Assembly: GCF_000454065.1 (NCBI RefSeq)
Contig: NZ_KE695651.1
Location: forward strand, 18,942 to 82,941
Direction: 5' to 3'
DNA: 64,000 bases
Source: Brevibacillus thermoruber 423
GTDB taxonomy: Bacteria > Bacillota > Bacilli > Brevibacillales > Brevibacillaceae
Of the stretch, positions 55,428 through 63,335 are shown one piece after another; position 1 is the first letter of the stretch; the number at the start of each line of letters is the position of its first letter. The notes beneath the pieces are model-generated. The model was given only the letters and a program-made list of their open reading frames with translations. It did not search any database and had not been told where the DNA came from. The position numbers and the translations under genes were made by a program.

Positions 55428-56825
55428 ATGGGTACCGCCGTGCGCGCCGACAGACGTCTTTGGTTGGATTGGCTGTACCGCGAAGAGTTTTTGATCGGGG
55501 CTTCGCTGGCACGAATCGGGTTTGGCCTGATCATCCTGTACATGTACCTGATCCATTACGCGCAGCGCTACCTGCTCTGGTCAGACGCGGGACTGATCGA
55601 TCACGACACCTACCTGGCCGCTTCCATGAAAGACCACGCGTACTCGCTGTACATGTTCAGTCCCTCGCTGGTCTATTTTGACCTGATCTATCACCTGGGA
55701 ATTATCGTCACCATCCTCTACCTGATCGGCTGGAAAGGGCGCATCGTCTCGGTGCTGAACTTTATCTTCACCATCTCGCTGATGGACCGCAACGTGCTCA
55801 TCTCCGACGGCGGCGACAACATCATGCGGCTGGTGCTGTTCTACCTGCTGTTTGCCAACACGACCGCCTACTTTTCCGCAGACGCGGACGCATACTGGCG
55901 CCGCCGCCCGCTGGTGGAACACACCATGTGGTACAAGATCAAGGCGGTTCTGCACAACTTCGCCGTGCTGTTCTGCATCATCAACCTGTGCATCATGTAC
56001 TTGACCTCCGGCCTGTACCAGGTGATGGGGGAGGTCTGGCACAACGGAACGGCGGTGTACTACATCCTGCAGGTGGACGAGTACAGCCACCCGTTTTTCC
56101 AAAACCTGATCCTGCAAAACGACTTCCTCATCGTCCTGTCTACGTACGCTTCGGTCATCGTCAAGCTGGCGTTTCCGTTCCTGTTGTTCAACCGCTGCAC
56201 GAAGTACCTAATCGTCTGCTGCGTGATCGGCTTTCACACCGGCATCGCCGTGGTCATGGGGCTGGTCACCTTCTCGCTGATCATGTGCATGATCGACTTC
56301 CTGCTGATCACCGACCAGGAGTACCTGCGCATCCACAACGGCCTGGCCCGGCTGTGGCGCCGCGTCCGTCTGGCGCTTCGGACCCGCACCCGCCGGATCG
56401 GGCGCATGGAGCCGGTACGGGCCCAGCGGGTGATGGTGTTTTACGACGGCTGGTGCCCGATGTGCCAAGCCTCGGTCCGGACGTTGAAGAAGCTCGACTG
56501 GTTCGGACTGCTTCGCTTCGTCTCATTCCGGGAGCCGGGCGTCTGCGACGTATACGGCCTGGACCCGCAAAAGGCGGAACAGCGAATGCACAGCAGGCGG
56601 GTGAACGACGCCGTCATGCGCGACGGCATCCACGCCTTCATCCAGATCAGCAAGCGGCTTGTGCCCCTGTGGCCGATCAGCCCGCTCTTGTGCCTGGCCA
56701 ACCTGCTCGGCGTCGGCCAAAAGGCGTACGATTTCGTCGCTTCCCGGCGGACGATCCTTCCCGCCGGCGGCTGCGATGACGCGTGCTATCTGCCGCAAGC
56801 GCGCCCGGCCAAGCAGGACGCGTAA
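55428..56825 (+). CDS. HTTM (SdpB/gamma-carboxylase-like) membrane protein fused to a DCC redox domain
   Basis: A 465-residue protein with AAAGGGGAG before its ATG. Residues about 20-300 are an HTTM domain with seven to eight helices: SLARIGFGLIILYMYLIHYA, SLMDRNVLISDGGDNIMRLV and LTSGLYQVMGEVWHNGTAVY are its signature blocks (also in SdpB and vitamin-K carboxylase homologues). Residues about 335-445 are a DCC domain with VFYDGWCPMCQASV, giving CxxC at 343/346. The fusion places a thiol-disulfide site on a peptide-modifying membrane protein. It follows the DUF5819 gene closely and probably works with it on the small exported peptide. Confidence 0.85.
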   Translation: MGTAVRADRRLWLDWLYREEFLIGASLARIGFGLIILYMYLIHYAQRYLLWSDAGLIDHDTYLAASMKDHAYSLYMFSPSLVYFDLIYHLGIIVTILYLIGWKGRIVSVLNFIFTISLMDRNVLISDGGDNIMRLVLFYLLFANTTAYFSADADAYWRRRPLVEHTMWYKIKAVLHNFAVLFCIINLCIMYLTSGLYQVMGEVWHNGTAVYYILQVDEYSHPFFQNLILQNDFLIVLSTYASVIVKLAFPFLLFNRCTKYLIVCCVIGFHTGIAVVMGLVTFSLIMCMIDFLLITDQEYLRIHNGLARLWRRVRLALRTRTRRIGRMEPVRAQRVMVFYDGWCPMCQASVRTLKKLDWFGLLRFVSFREPGVCDVYGLDPQKAEQRMHSRRVNDAVMRDGIHAFIQISKRLVPLWPISPLLCLANLLGVGQKAYDFVASRRTILPAGGCDDACYLPQARPAKQDA

Positions 56826-56890
56826 GACAAGCCGTGATACTGCCTCGTTCGCAAACGGCAGGAGCGCAGCAGGAGAAAAGGAGGGCTTTT

Positions 56891-58174
56891 ATGGAACAGC
56901 GGTATCAGCTCGTGTACAAGAAAACAAAAACGTATCGCGTCGACTACACGTACGACAATCGGCAGCGTTCGCAGGTGGACTTGTGGCTGGCCCTGCCCGC
57001 ACCCAGTATGACGCAGCGCAGCATCCGCATCCTGTCGCAGACGACTCCGCGGGAAACGGCTCTGCTGCCGACCGGAAACCCGCTCGCCTACTACGAAGTG
57101 GGAACCGGGCAGCGGGTCGTGCTCTCGTTTTCCTTTGACGCGTACGAGACCAGGCTTGTTCCCGCAAAAACGGCGGAGGACCAGACGGACGGCGAAACGG
57201 CCGGGGCGGCGGTGCTGACGGATGAGGAGCGGCAGTTCTACCTGCGCTCCACGCCGCTCGTGCCGGTGAACGAAGACATTCGCGACGAAGCGCTGCGCAT
57301 CGTCGGCGACGCCCGCGAGCCGATCGAACAGGCGCGCAGACTGTTTGACCACATCGTCGCCCACTACCGCTATCACTGGCCGCCGACGGAACGGGGCGCG
57401 CTGGCGATGCGCTGCCACAAAAAAGGGGACTGCGGCGAGTTTTCCTTTTTGTTTGCAGCCTATTGCCGGGCGTTGGGCATTCCCTGCCGGACGGTGATCG
57501 GCGCCTGGGCGGCAGGCAAGTTCCAGGCGCATGCGTGGAACGAGTTTTTCGTCGACGGGGTCGGCTGGATTCCGGTCGATGCCAGTGTAGCCGCCGCGAT
57601 GAAATATCCGCTGAAGCAGCTCGCGTTCGTCACCCGCTACGGGACGAGAAGCTCAGGCCGCCGCTATTTCGGCAGCCTGGAGGGCAAGCGGGTCATCTTC
57701 AGCTTCGACAGCAGCCTTCCGCTGATCCCCGCCTACCCGGACGACGCCCAGCCGCCCGTCCCCGCGGGCTACCAGTCGTTCATGGTCGGGGGAGAAATGC
57801 TGGCCTGGGGCTACCGCTCCCAGCAGGGGACCGCGCCCTACCTGCAGCCGGCATATGTCCGCTTTGCCGGCAAGCCCGAGCCGGCCAGCGTGTCGGATTA
57901 CATGGGGACCTGGCAGGTGAGCGAAACCGCGTTCGGGTCCGCCGCATCGCTGTGGATCAAGCGGATGTCGTTTGCGCTGTTTTTTCTCTGTTTGTTTTCC
58001 TACCACGGACTGTCGCTGTTTCACATGCGGCTGGAGTGGCTCAATACCCTCAGCACCGCCTTCTTTACCCTGCTGCTGCTGACGCTGATCCTGCGGCGGG
58101 AAGCGTATTGGGTGACGTATCTGTTTGCTGTCCTGATGGCGTTGAGTCTGTTTGCAAGCCTTCAACTTTTCTAA
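56891..58174 (+). CDS. Transglutaminase-like membrane protein
   Basis: A 427-residue protein from ATG 56891 with AAGGAGGG upstream. The N-terminal ~120 residues are a beta-sandwich typical before transglutaminase cores (VDLWLALPAPSMTQRSIRIL). The core has Cys 181 (HKKGDCGEFSFLFAAYCRAL), His 214 (QAHAWNEFF) and Asp 230 (GWIPVDAS), a complete cysteine-protease-like triad. Two C-terminal helices (about 355-375 and 395-425) anchor it. It may be a protease or cross-linking enzyme. It lies 65 bases after the HTTM-DCC gene, in the same direction and before any terminator, so it may belong to the peptide cassette. Confidence 0.82.
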   Translation: MEQRYQLVYKKTKTYRVDYTYDNRQRSQVDLWLALPAPSMTQRSIRILSQTTPRETALLPTGNPLAYYEVGTGQRVVLSFSFDAYETRLVPAKTAEDQTDGETAGAAVLTDEERQFYLRSTPLVPVNEDIRDEALRIVGDAREPIEQARRLFDHIVAHYRYHWPPTERGALAMRCHKKGDCGEFSFLFAAYCRALGIPCRTVIGAWAAGKFQAHAWNEFFVDGVGWIPVDASVAAAMKYPLKQLAFVTRYGTRSSGRRYFGSLEGKRVIFSFDSSLPLIPAYPDDAQPPVPAGYQSFMVGGEMLAWGYRSQQGTAPYLQPAYVRFAGKPEPASVSDYMGTWQVSETAFGSAASLWIKRMSFALFFLCLFSYHGLSLFHMRLEWLNTLSTAFFTLLLLTLILRREAYWVTYLFAVLMALSLFASLQLF

Positions 58175-58192
58175 CCCAGGGAGGGCGTCGTG

Positions 58193-58729
58193 ATGAAAAT
58201 GTCGTGCAGTTTGATGAAGCAGCAGTGGAACCGCGAAGGGAAGATGGCCTGGGGCAAATGGATTCAGTATTCGCTCTTGGGGGTTGTCCTCAGTTCCCTG
58301 CTGTTTACCTTGTGCGTGCTGGCGTTCCGAACGGTCGAGCCCGCCCTGAAGCCGCTGCTGGTGTCGCTGTGGCAGGCCGCCTCGCTTCCGCCCGAGCAAA
58401 CCGGTCAACTGGTGATGACCCTGCTCAATGTGCTGTGCCATTTCGTGACGTTCAGTCTCATCGTTCACCTGTCGGGAAAAAAGGTGAAGCAGGCGCCGTT
58501 CAAGGTTGGGACCGCCGCATGCGTGACCACCTGGCTGGTTCCCTGGCTGTTTTACACGGCCGAGCTTTTGAACGGCACCGGATTCGTCACCAGTTTTCTG
58601 GAAGTGGTGGAGATGCTGCTCTACGCCTTTACGCTCTTTTTGGCAGTTTATCTGCCCTACGAACGGTTTATCAAGGAAGCGCCGCAGGGACCGGAGCACA
58701 CCCGCCTGGAAAACAGCGGACTGGTCTGA
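58193..58729 (+). CDS. Four-helix membrane protein of unknown function
   Basis: A 178-residue protein from ATG 58193 with GGGAGGG 7 bases upstream. Four hydrophobic helices: YSLLGVVLSSLLFTLCVLAF, LVMTLLNVLCHFVTFSLIVH, CVTTWLVPWLFYTAELL and LEVVEMLLYAFTLFLAVYL, with a basic loop (SGKKVKQAPFK) between 2 and 3. It is the last gene before the terminator at 58762-58788, 18 bases after the transglutaminase-like gene. As a small membrane protein closing a candidate toxin cassette it could be the immunity protein; no sequence similarity to SdpI was seen. Confidence 0.65.
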   Translation: MKMSCSLMKQQWNREGKMAWGKWIQYSLLGVVLSSLLFTLCVLAFRTVEPALKPLLVSLWQAASLPPEQTGQLVMTLLNVLCHFVTFSLIVHLSGKKVKQAPFKVGTAACVTTWLVPWLFYTAELLNGTGFVTSFLEVVEMLLYAFTLFLAVYLPYERFIKEAPQGPEHTRLENSGLV

Positions 58730-58761
58730 GAAGCCGGCAGCCGCCAGAAACAGCCATCCCG

Positions 58762-58788
58762 CAGCCCTCATTGCCGGGAGGGCTGTTT
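58762..58788 (+). terminator. Terminator ending the peptide cassette
   Basis: Perfect 8-bp stem CAGCCCTC (58762-58769) / GAGGGCTG (58778-58785), then TTTT. Confidence 0.8.
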
Positions 58789-58905
58789 TGCCTTTCCCGG
58801 ATGGCAGCCGTTCCCTGCACCCGGCGGAAAGAAATCCGTGCCATTCCGCTCGGCTCCTAGTATACTCATAATAGTCGCAATTTTTCGCAGAAGGAGTGGA
58901 GAGAG

Positions 58906-59709
58906 ATGAACGAACAACTGGCCATCGAACTGCGGGACGTTTCCTGGCAGCGAGAGGACCGGTATATCCTGCGCGGGATTGATTGGCAGGTGAAACAGGG
59001 GGAGCACTGGTGTCTGGTGGGGCAGAACGGCTCCGGCAAGACCAGCCTGCTCAACATCATCTGCGGCTACGTCTGGCCGACGACGGGGCAGGTTTCTGTA
59101 ATGGGCCAGCGGTACGGCACGGTGGACCTCCGCGAGGTGCGAAAATCCATCGGCTGGGTCAGCTCCGCGCTGATGGCCCGACTGCACGAACACGAGACGG
59201 CACAGCGGGTCGTCCTCAGCGGGAGGGAGGCGACCATCGGGTTGTACACCGCGCCGGAGGAGGAAGATCTGCAAAAAGCGGCGGAGCTGCTGGAGATGTT
59301 TGGCTGTGCATCGCTCATCCACAGCCCGTACCGGACGCTCTCCCAGGGAGAACGGCAAAAGGTGCTGATCGCGCGGGCGCTGATGGCATCGCCGCGCCTC
59401 CTGATTCTGGATGAGCCGTGTACCGGTCTCGACCTGCTGGCGCGGGAACAACTGCTGGAGATGATCGACCGGATCGCCCGCCAGCCGGACGGTCCCACGC
59501 TCTTGTACGTCACCCATCACATCGAAGAGATTCTGCCGTGCTTCACGCATGCCCTGCTGCTGAAAAACGGCGAAGTGGATCGGGCGGGGCGCACGGTTGA
59601 CGTCTTGACGGAAGCCGAACTGAGCCGCTTCTTCGGGGTGCCGATCGCGATTCGGCAGGTACAGGGGAGAACCTGGGTCAGCCTGGCGGAGCCGGCGTCC
59701 GCCCGTTAG
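58906..59709 (+). CDS. ABC transporter ATP-binding protein (YlmA/ModF-like)
   Basis: A 267-residue single-domain ATPase with AAGGAG before its ATG. Walker A VGQNGSGKTSL, signature LSQGERQKVLIARAL, Walker B RLLILDEPCTGLDL and switch His in LLYVTHHIEEI. The spacing and IRGIDW-like start (ILRGIDWQVKQGEHWCLVG) match the YlmA/ModF branch. No permease gene is adjacent. Such orphan ATPases may act on soluble or ribosomal targets or serve a remote permease. Confidence 0.88.
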   Translation: MNEQLAIELRDVSWQREDRYILRGIDWQVKQGEHWCLVGQNGSGKTSLLNIICGYVWPTTGQVSVMGQRYGTVDLREVRKSIGWVSSALMARLHEHETAQRVVLSGREATIGLYTAPEEEDLQKAAELLEMFGCASLIHSPYRTLSQGERQKVLIARALMASPRLLILDEPCTGLDLLAREQLLEMIDRIARQPDGPTLLYVTHHIEEILPCFTHALLLKNGEVDRAGRTVDVLTEAELSRFFGVPIAIRQVQGRTWVSLAEPASAR

Positions 59710-59798
59710 CCGCTTTTTCAGCCGCATGCCTCTCCGCATTCGTGTATAATACGAGGTAGAATGAAATACATTTTCGGAAGGAGAGGAGAGATGGAGGC

Positions 59799-60491
59799 TT
59801 GACCAATGTTACCGCGCTGATTGCCGAATCCACCTGGGCGATTCTCACCTATGAAGAAGCTTGGAAAAGCTACATCAACAGCTACGTCATCGCCAAAAAC
59901 GACGCGTTCGTGCTGATTGACTCCCATCTGCGCAAGCACCGCCCCTATTTTCAGCAGGCGCTTGCGGAGATTGGAGTCAAGCCGGAGCGGATCGGTTACG
60001 TGTACTTCACGCACCGACACGCTGACCACATCGGTAACGCCGACCTGTTCCCCTCCCGTCACAATTGGATTCACCTGGACGACTACTACGAGTTGGACGA
60101 TTTTTCCCAAACCTTGTTCGGACATACGTTTACCGGTTCCGGTGGGGACCTGCCGCTTCTGCAATTCCGCCATCTTCCGTTTCATACCGAAGGCTCCGTC
60201 GCTTTTTTTGACCCCGATACCAAAGTCTGTTTTGTCGGCGATCACCTCAGCTTTTTTGCCAGGCCGGCGGAACGGGTGGTCGACTACGGGGCGGAACTGC
60301 GGGAATCGTGGCGGCAGTTTCTCCTTCGCTGGAAAGAGCAGGAGCCCGAGAAGGCGGCCGGCATGGCGGAAGGCCTGGAAATGCTGCTCGGCTGGCCGAT
60401 TGAGCGGCTCGCCACCGGTCACGGCACCGTTCTTTCGGGGGACATCGCTCCGTTTCTGCAGGAACTGATTGCGTTGGCCCGCCAGCCGTAA
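59799..60491 (+). CDS. MBL-fold metallo-hydrolase
   Basis: A 230-residue protein. TTG 59799 follows GGAGAGGAGAG by 8 bases. Metal motif YFTHRHADHIG (HxHxDH), then FHTEGSVAFFDPDTKVCFVG, GDHLSFFARP and a final ATGHGTVLSGD His. All beta-lactamase-fold metal ligands appear present, so it is likely an active Zn or Fe hydrolase. The substrate is unknown. ATG 59791 starts a 3-codon ORF (ending TGA at 59800-59802) that overlaps the TTG start; it is probably incidental. Confidence 0.85.
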   Translation: MTNVTALIAESTWAILTYEEAWKSYINSYVIAKNDAFVLIDSHLRKHRPYFQQALAEIGVKPERIGYVYFTHRHADHIGNADLFPSRHNWIHLDDYYELDDFSQTLFGHTFTGSGGDLPLLQFRHLPFHTEGSVAFFDPDTKVCFVGDHLSFFARPAERVVDYGAELRESWRQFLLRWKEQEPEKAAGMAEGLEMLLGWPIERLATGHGTVLSGDIAPFLQELIALARQP

Positions 60492-60508
60492 AGCGCCTTC
60501 AAGCGCAA

Positions 60509-60546
60509 GACAAAAGCCTCACCCGGCTTGGGTAGAGGCTTTTGTC
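60509..60546. terminator. Bidirectional terminator
   Basis: Perfect 12-bp stem GACAAAAGCCTC (60509-60520) / GAGGCTTTTGTC (60535-60546) extended by ACCC/GGGT. It serves the MBL gene and the converging TPR gene, whose stop lies in the stem. Confidence 0.85.
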
Positions 60547-61205
60547 CATTCTTGCAACCGCTTTTCCAGCTCGGCCCGGTTCAGGCAGAGCGAGACGCCG
60601 GCATGCGTCATCAACTGGTGCACGTGGGTGATGGCCCGCTCGTAGTTGCCTTTGGCCGCTTCGATTTCGGCCAGGCAAAACAGCTTCCAGTCGCGTGCCG
60701 AACGCCTGCCGTCGATCAGGCGGAAGGCTTCCAGCGCGCTGTCGATCTCGCCCAGCCGGGCGTGGGAGCAGGCGATCACGCCGAGCGAGTCGGTCATGCC
60801 GTGGTCGCGCTGATAGACGCGAAACGCGATTTCCAGGGCCTCGCTGTACCGCCCGAGGCTGAAGTAGACGAAGGCCAGATTGTAAAACAGGTAGTGGATC
60901 AACGCCTGGTTAAACAGGGACGGCTGTTCCTTGCAGACGTTCAGCCCCTGCACGATGTACTTTTCCGCCAGTTCGTAATTGCCGGCCATGATCTCGTGGG
61001 TCGATTTGTCCAGCATCGCCACGGAACGGGAGCGGTTTCGCCGATAGGAGGCGTCCAGCCAGCGCATCCGCTTTTCCGGATGGCGCTTGTACAGATTGCC
61101 GATGTATTGAAAGCGAAACGGCCAGTGGAGCCTGAGGAAGGCCACGAGCAGCACGGCCGCCACGCCAGACAGTGTCGAAGTCACGTTCAAGTCAAAGTAT
61201 TCCAA
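60519..61205 (-). CDS. Membrane-anchored TPR-like protein
   Basis: A 228-residue protein from TTG 61205, with AAAGGGTG 8 bases upstream. One N-terminal helix (LSGVAAVLLVAFLRL) then helical repeats of the TPR kind: THEIMAGNYELAEKYIVQGL, LAFVYFSLGRYSEALEIAFR, IACSHARLGEIDSALEAFRL and LAEIEAAKGNYERAITHVHQ. TPR arrays bind protein partners; partner and role are unknown here. It follows the beta-propeller gene by 36 bases on the same strand. Confidence 0.8.
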   Translation of the reverse strand: MEYFDLNVTSTLSGVAAVLLVAFLRLHWPFRFQYIGNLYKRHPEKRMRWLDASYRRNRSRSVAMLDKSTHEIMAGNYELAEKYIVQGLNVCKEQPSLFNQALIHYLFYNLAFVYFSLGRYSEALEIAFRVYQRDHGMTDSLGVIACSHARLGEIDSALEAFRLIDGRRSARDWKLFCLAEIEAAKGNYERAITHVHQLMTHAGVSLCLNRAELEKRLQEWTKASTQAG

Positions 61206-61241
61206 GCGGTTGACACCCTTTCTCTCTGCTGCATCTCCTCT

Positions 61242-63224
61242 TCATCTTAGCACAGATCCCGCGGTCGTGACAGATGTTTGTGGCGATTGGAAAAGGGGAA
61301 GGCCGCCGAGCTTCTGCATCGTGGAGAGGTCGTGGGCCTCGACGGCAGCCCGGGATACGGTGTACAGCGTATCGCCGATCAAGAGGATGCGCTGCACGTT
61401 TTTCTCGCTCTCGTACCAGTCGTCGCCGGCCTGCTTGTAATCCGCTGCGCTCAGGTGGGTGATCCTGCCGCGAAGCGTAAAGCCGTGCTGCAGATCCAGC
61501 CGGTAGACGTACGCCCCCTGGAAAGCAAACCGCCCGTACTCGCGGACATCGCCGGCTGTCTTCTGCGCGTCCGTCAGCTCCCGCACCGTAACCGGGAAGG
61601 CGAGCAGGTGCTTCTCCGGGGAGAAGAGCAGGACCTTGTGGTTGGACAGCAGTTCCGACTCCGTGCCGCGATCGCCGATCACCGTCTTGAACGTCTCTTT
61701 CGGGTTGTTCACGTCCGTGACGTCGAATAGCGCCACTTTCATCCCCTGGTAGAAGGCCCATTCCTTGTCAGCGACCGCATCCTTGCCGAAGCCGATGATG
61801 TGGTGTTCGTCGTAGGGGTGCAGGTAGTCGCTGTAGCCGGGGATTTTCAGCGCGCCCAAAACAGCGGGAGCGCTGGGCTTCTTCAGGTCGATGACGAACA
61901 GCGGGTCCACTTTTTGAAACGTGACCATGTACGCCCGATCGCCCATGAAGCGGACCGAGTAGATGCGTTCCCCCGGCGCGATGCCTTCCAGCCTGCCCGT
62001 GACGTTCAACCGGTCGTCCAGCACGTACAGGTTGTTTTTCGAGATGCCTTCGTCCGTGCGCCAGACATCGCCGCTGGTGGTGGCGATCCGCAGGTACTTG
62101 CCGTGTTCGTCCATGGAGAACTGGTTGAGGATGCGGCCGGGAACCGAACCTTTGCCGGTAAAGGACAGCGCGCCGTCTTTCAGCGCAAACCGGTACACGG
62201 CCGTCCTCGCGTTGTCGGGCGGCAGCGGTTGGGGCAGGAGCGCCCGCTCGAACGGTTTGACGTCCCGGGCAGGAGCCGGCTGCTCGGTGACGGCGACGTA
62301 CAGATTGCCGGGAGTGGCGTAGATGTTTTCGCCCGCGCCCAGATAGGCGTGCACCGACATGGGCTGGCGGGGATCGTCCAGGTTGACGCCCGCTGCCAGC
62401 AGGTAATCCGGTTGGATCGCCTCCGGGAAATAGCGGATATCCTGATAGGGGACGGTTCGGTAGCCGTCACCCCGGACGCTGTCGCGATAGACCGGTCCCG
62501 GCGCTTCTTCCTTCTGTTCCAGGATGAGGTAGGGATCGATCCATTTGTTGGCGGTCAGGTAGAGGCTGGAGCCGATTTTGCGGGAGGAGAGGTACTGGCC
62601 GTCCAGTTCCAGCCGCCGCGTCAGCTTCGGATGCTGCTTGTCCCCGATGTCGTACACCAGCGTCTGCACCGTCACCGGCACGTGAGCGGCGAGGCGGGAA
62701 TCGCCGCGCAGCGCGGGAGCGTTCGAGTGGCCGATCACGATCAGCCGCTTCTCGTCCACATAGATTTCGAGCGGGTCGAACTGGCCGTCCTCGTACGTCA
62801 GACGGCTCATCAGCTTCATGTGGCTCGCGGGAGCGGCCCGGATGATCCGCACGTCGTCCGATGTCGCCTGATACAGATAGGTGCCGTCCGTCTTGACCAC
62901 GTCCGCTTCGTCGACGCCCTGCACCTGGACGTTGGTCGTGGAATAGGCGGCGTTCCTGCCGGTGCTGCCGCCCGCGACGGGAGGGGCCGCGGACGCCGCG
63001 CTCTGTGTTTCCATGGCCAAGTCTCTGGTGGGGTAGAGGTAGGCGCGCTGCTGCCAATTGGTTTTCAGCAGCTTCTTCAGATGGTCGTACGAACCGACGA
63101 CCGGCAGCTCGTCTGTGCCGGCGGCGGCCGCCTCTTCGTCGCCGATCCCGACGGCGGCGACAAAAGCAGGCACGGCCGCAAACAGGAGGGCGCCGGCCAA
63201 GAACCACGCGATGGGTTTTTTCAT
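61242..63224 (-). CDS. Secreted beta-propeller domain protein
   Basis: A 660-residue protein from ATG 63224 with GAAAGGGGGA upstream. N-terminal signal anchor (WFLAGALLFAAVPAFVAAV). The Beta_propel family is shown by TTNVQVQGVDEADVVKTDGT near residue 100, then YLYQATSDDVRIIRAAP, RIYSVRFMGDRAYMVTFQKV and DPLFVIDLKKPSAPAVLGAL, with repeated DV-N/KxPK-type blades. These large extracellular propellers occur across Bacillales, Archaea and Thermotogae; the role is unknown, perhaps in cell surface adhesion or inhibitor binding. It is followed by the TPR gene. Confidence 0.85.
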   Translation of the reverse strand: MKKPIAWFLAGALLFAAVPAFVAAVGIGDEEAAAAGTDELPVVGSYDHLKKLLKTNWQQRAYLYPTRDLAMETQSAASAAPPVAGGSTGRNAAYSTTNVQVQGVDEADVVKTDGTYLYQATSDDVRIIRAAPASHMKLMSRLTYEDGQFDPLEIYVDEKRLIVIGHSNAPALRGDSRLAAHVPVTVQTLVYDIGDKQHPKLTRRLELDGQYLSSRKIGSSLYLTANKWIDPYLILEQKEEAPGPVYRDSVRGDGYRTVPYQDIRYFPEAIQPDYLLAAGVNLDDPRQPMSVHAYLGAGENIYATPGNLYVAVTEQPAPARDVKPFERALLPQPLPPDNARTAVYRFALKDGALSFTGKGSVPGRILNQFSMDEHGKYLRIATTSGDVWRTDEGISKNNLYVLDDRLNVTGRLEGIAPGERIYSVRFMGDRAYMVTFQKVDPLFVIDLKKPSAPAVLGALKIPGYSDYLHPYDEHHIIGFGKDAVADKEWAFYQGMKVALFDVTDVNNPKETFKTVIGDRGTESELLSNHKVLLFSPEKHLLAFPVTVRELTDAQKTAGDVREYGRFAFQGAYVYRLDLQHGFTLRGRITHLSAADYKQAGDDWYESEKNVQRILLIGDTLYTVSRAAVEAHDLSTMQKLGGLPLFQSPQTSVTTAGSVLR

Positions 63225-63294
63225 GCAGATCCCCCTTTCGATACTCATAAGACGGCAGCTCGACGAAAATGTTTCAGCGCCGTCCGAAGACGGC

Positions 63295-63321
63295 AAAAAA
63301 CCCGGCAGGCGTGCCGGGTTT
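63295..63321 (-). terminator. Terminator of the LTA-synthase-like gene
   Basis: Perfect 10-bp stem AAACCCGGCA (63298-63307) / TGCCGGGTTT (63312-63321) with a 4-base loop; on the minus strand it is followed by TTT (63297-63295). Confidence 0.9.
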
Positions 63322-63335
63322 GCACGTGTGCCGGG

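Noticed and set aside
59791..59802. Three-codon ORF overlapping the MBL gene start as a regulatory uORF
   Set aside because: Too short to judge; it could arise by chance from the GA-rich ribosome binding region.
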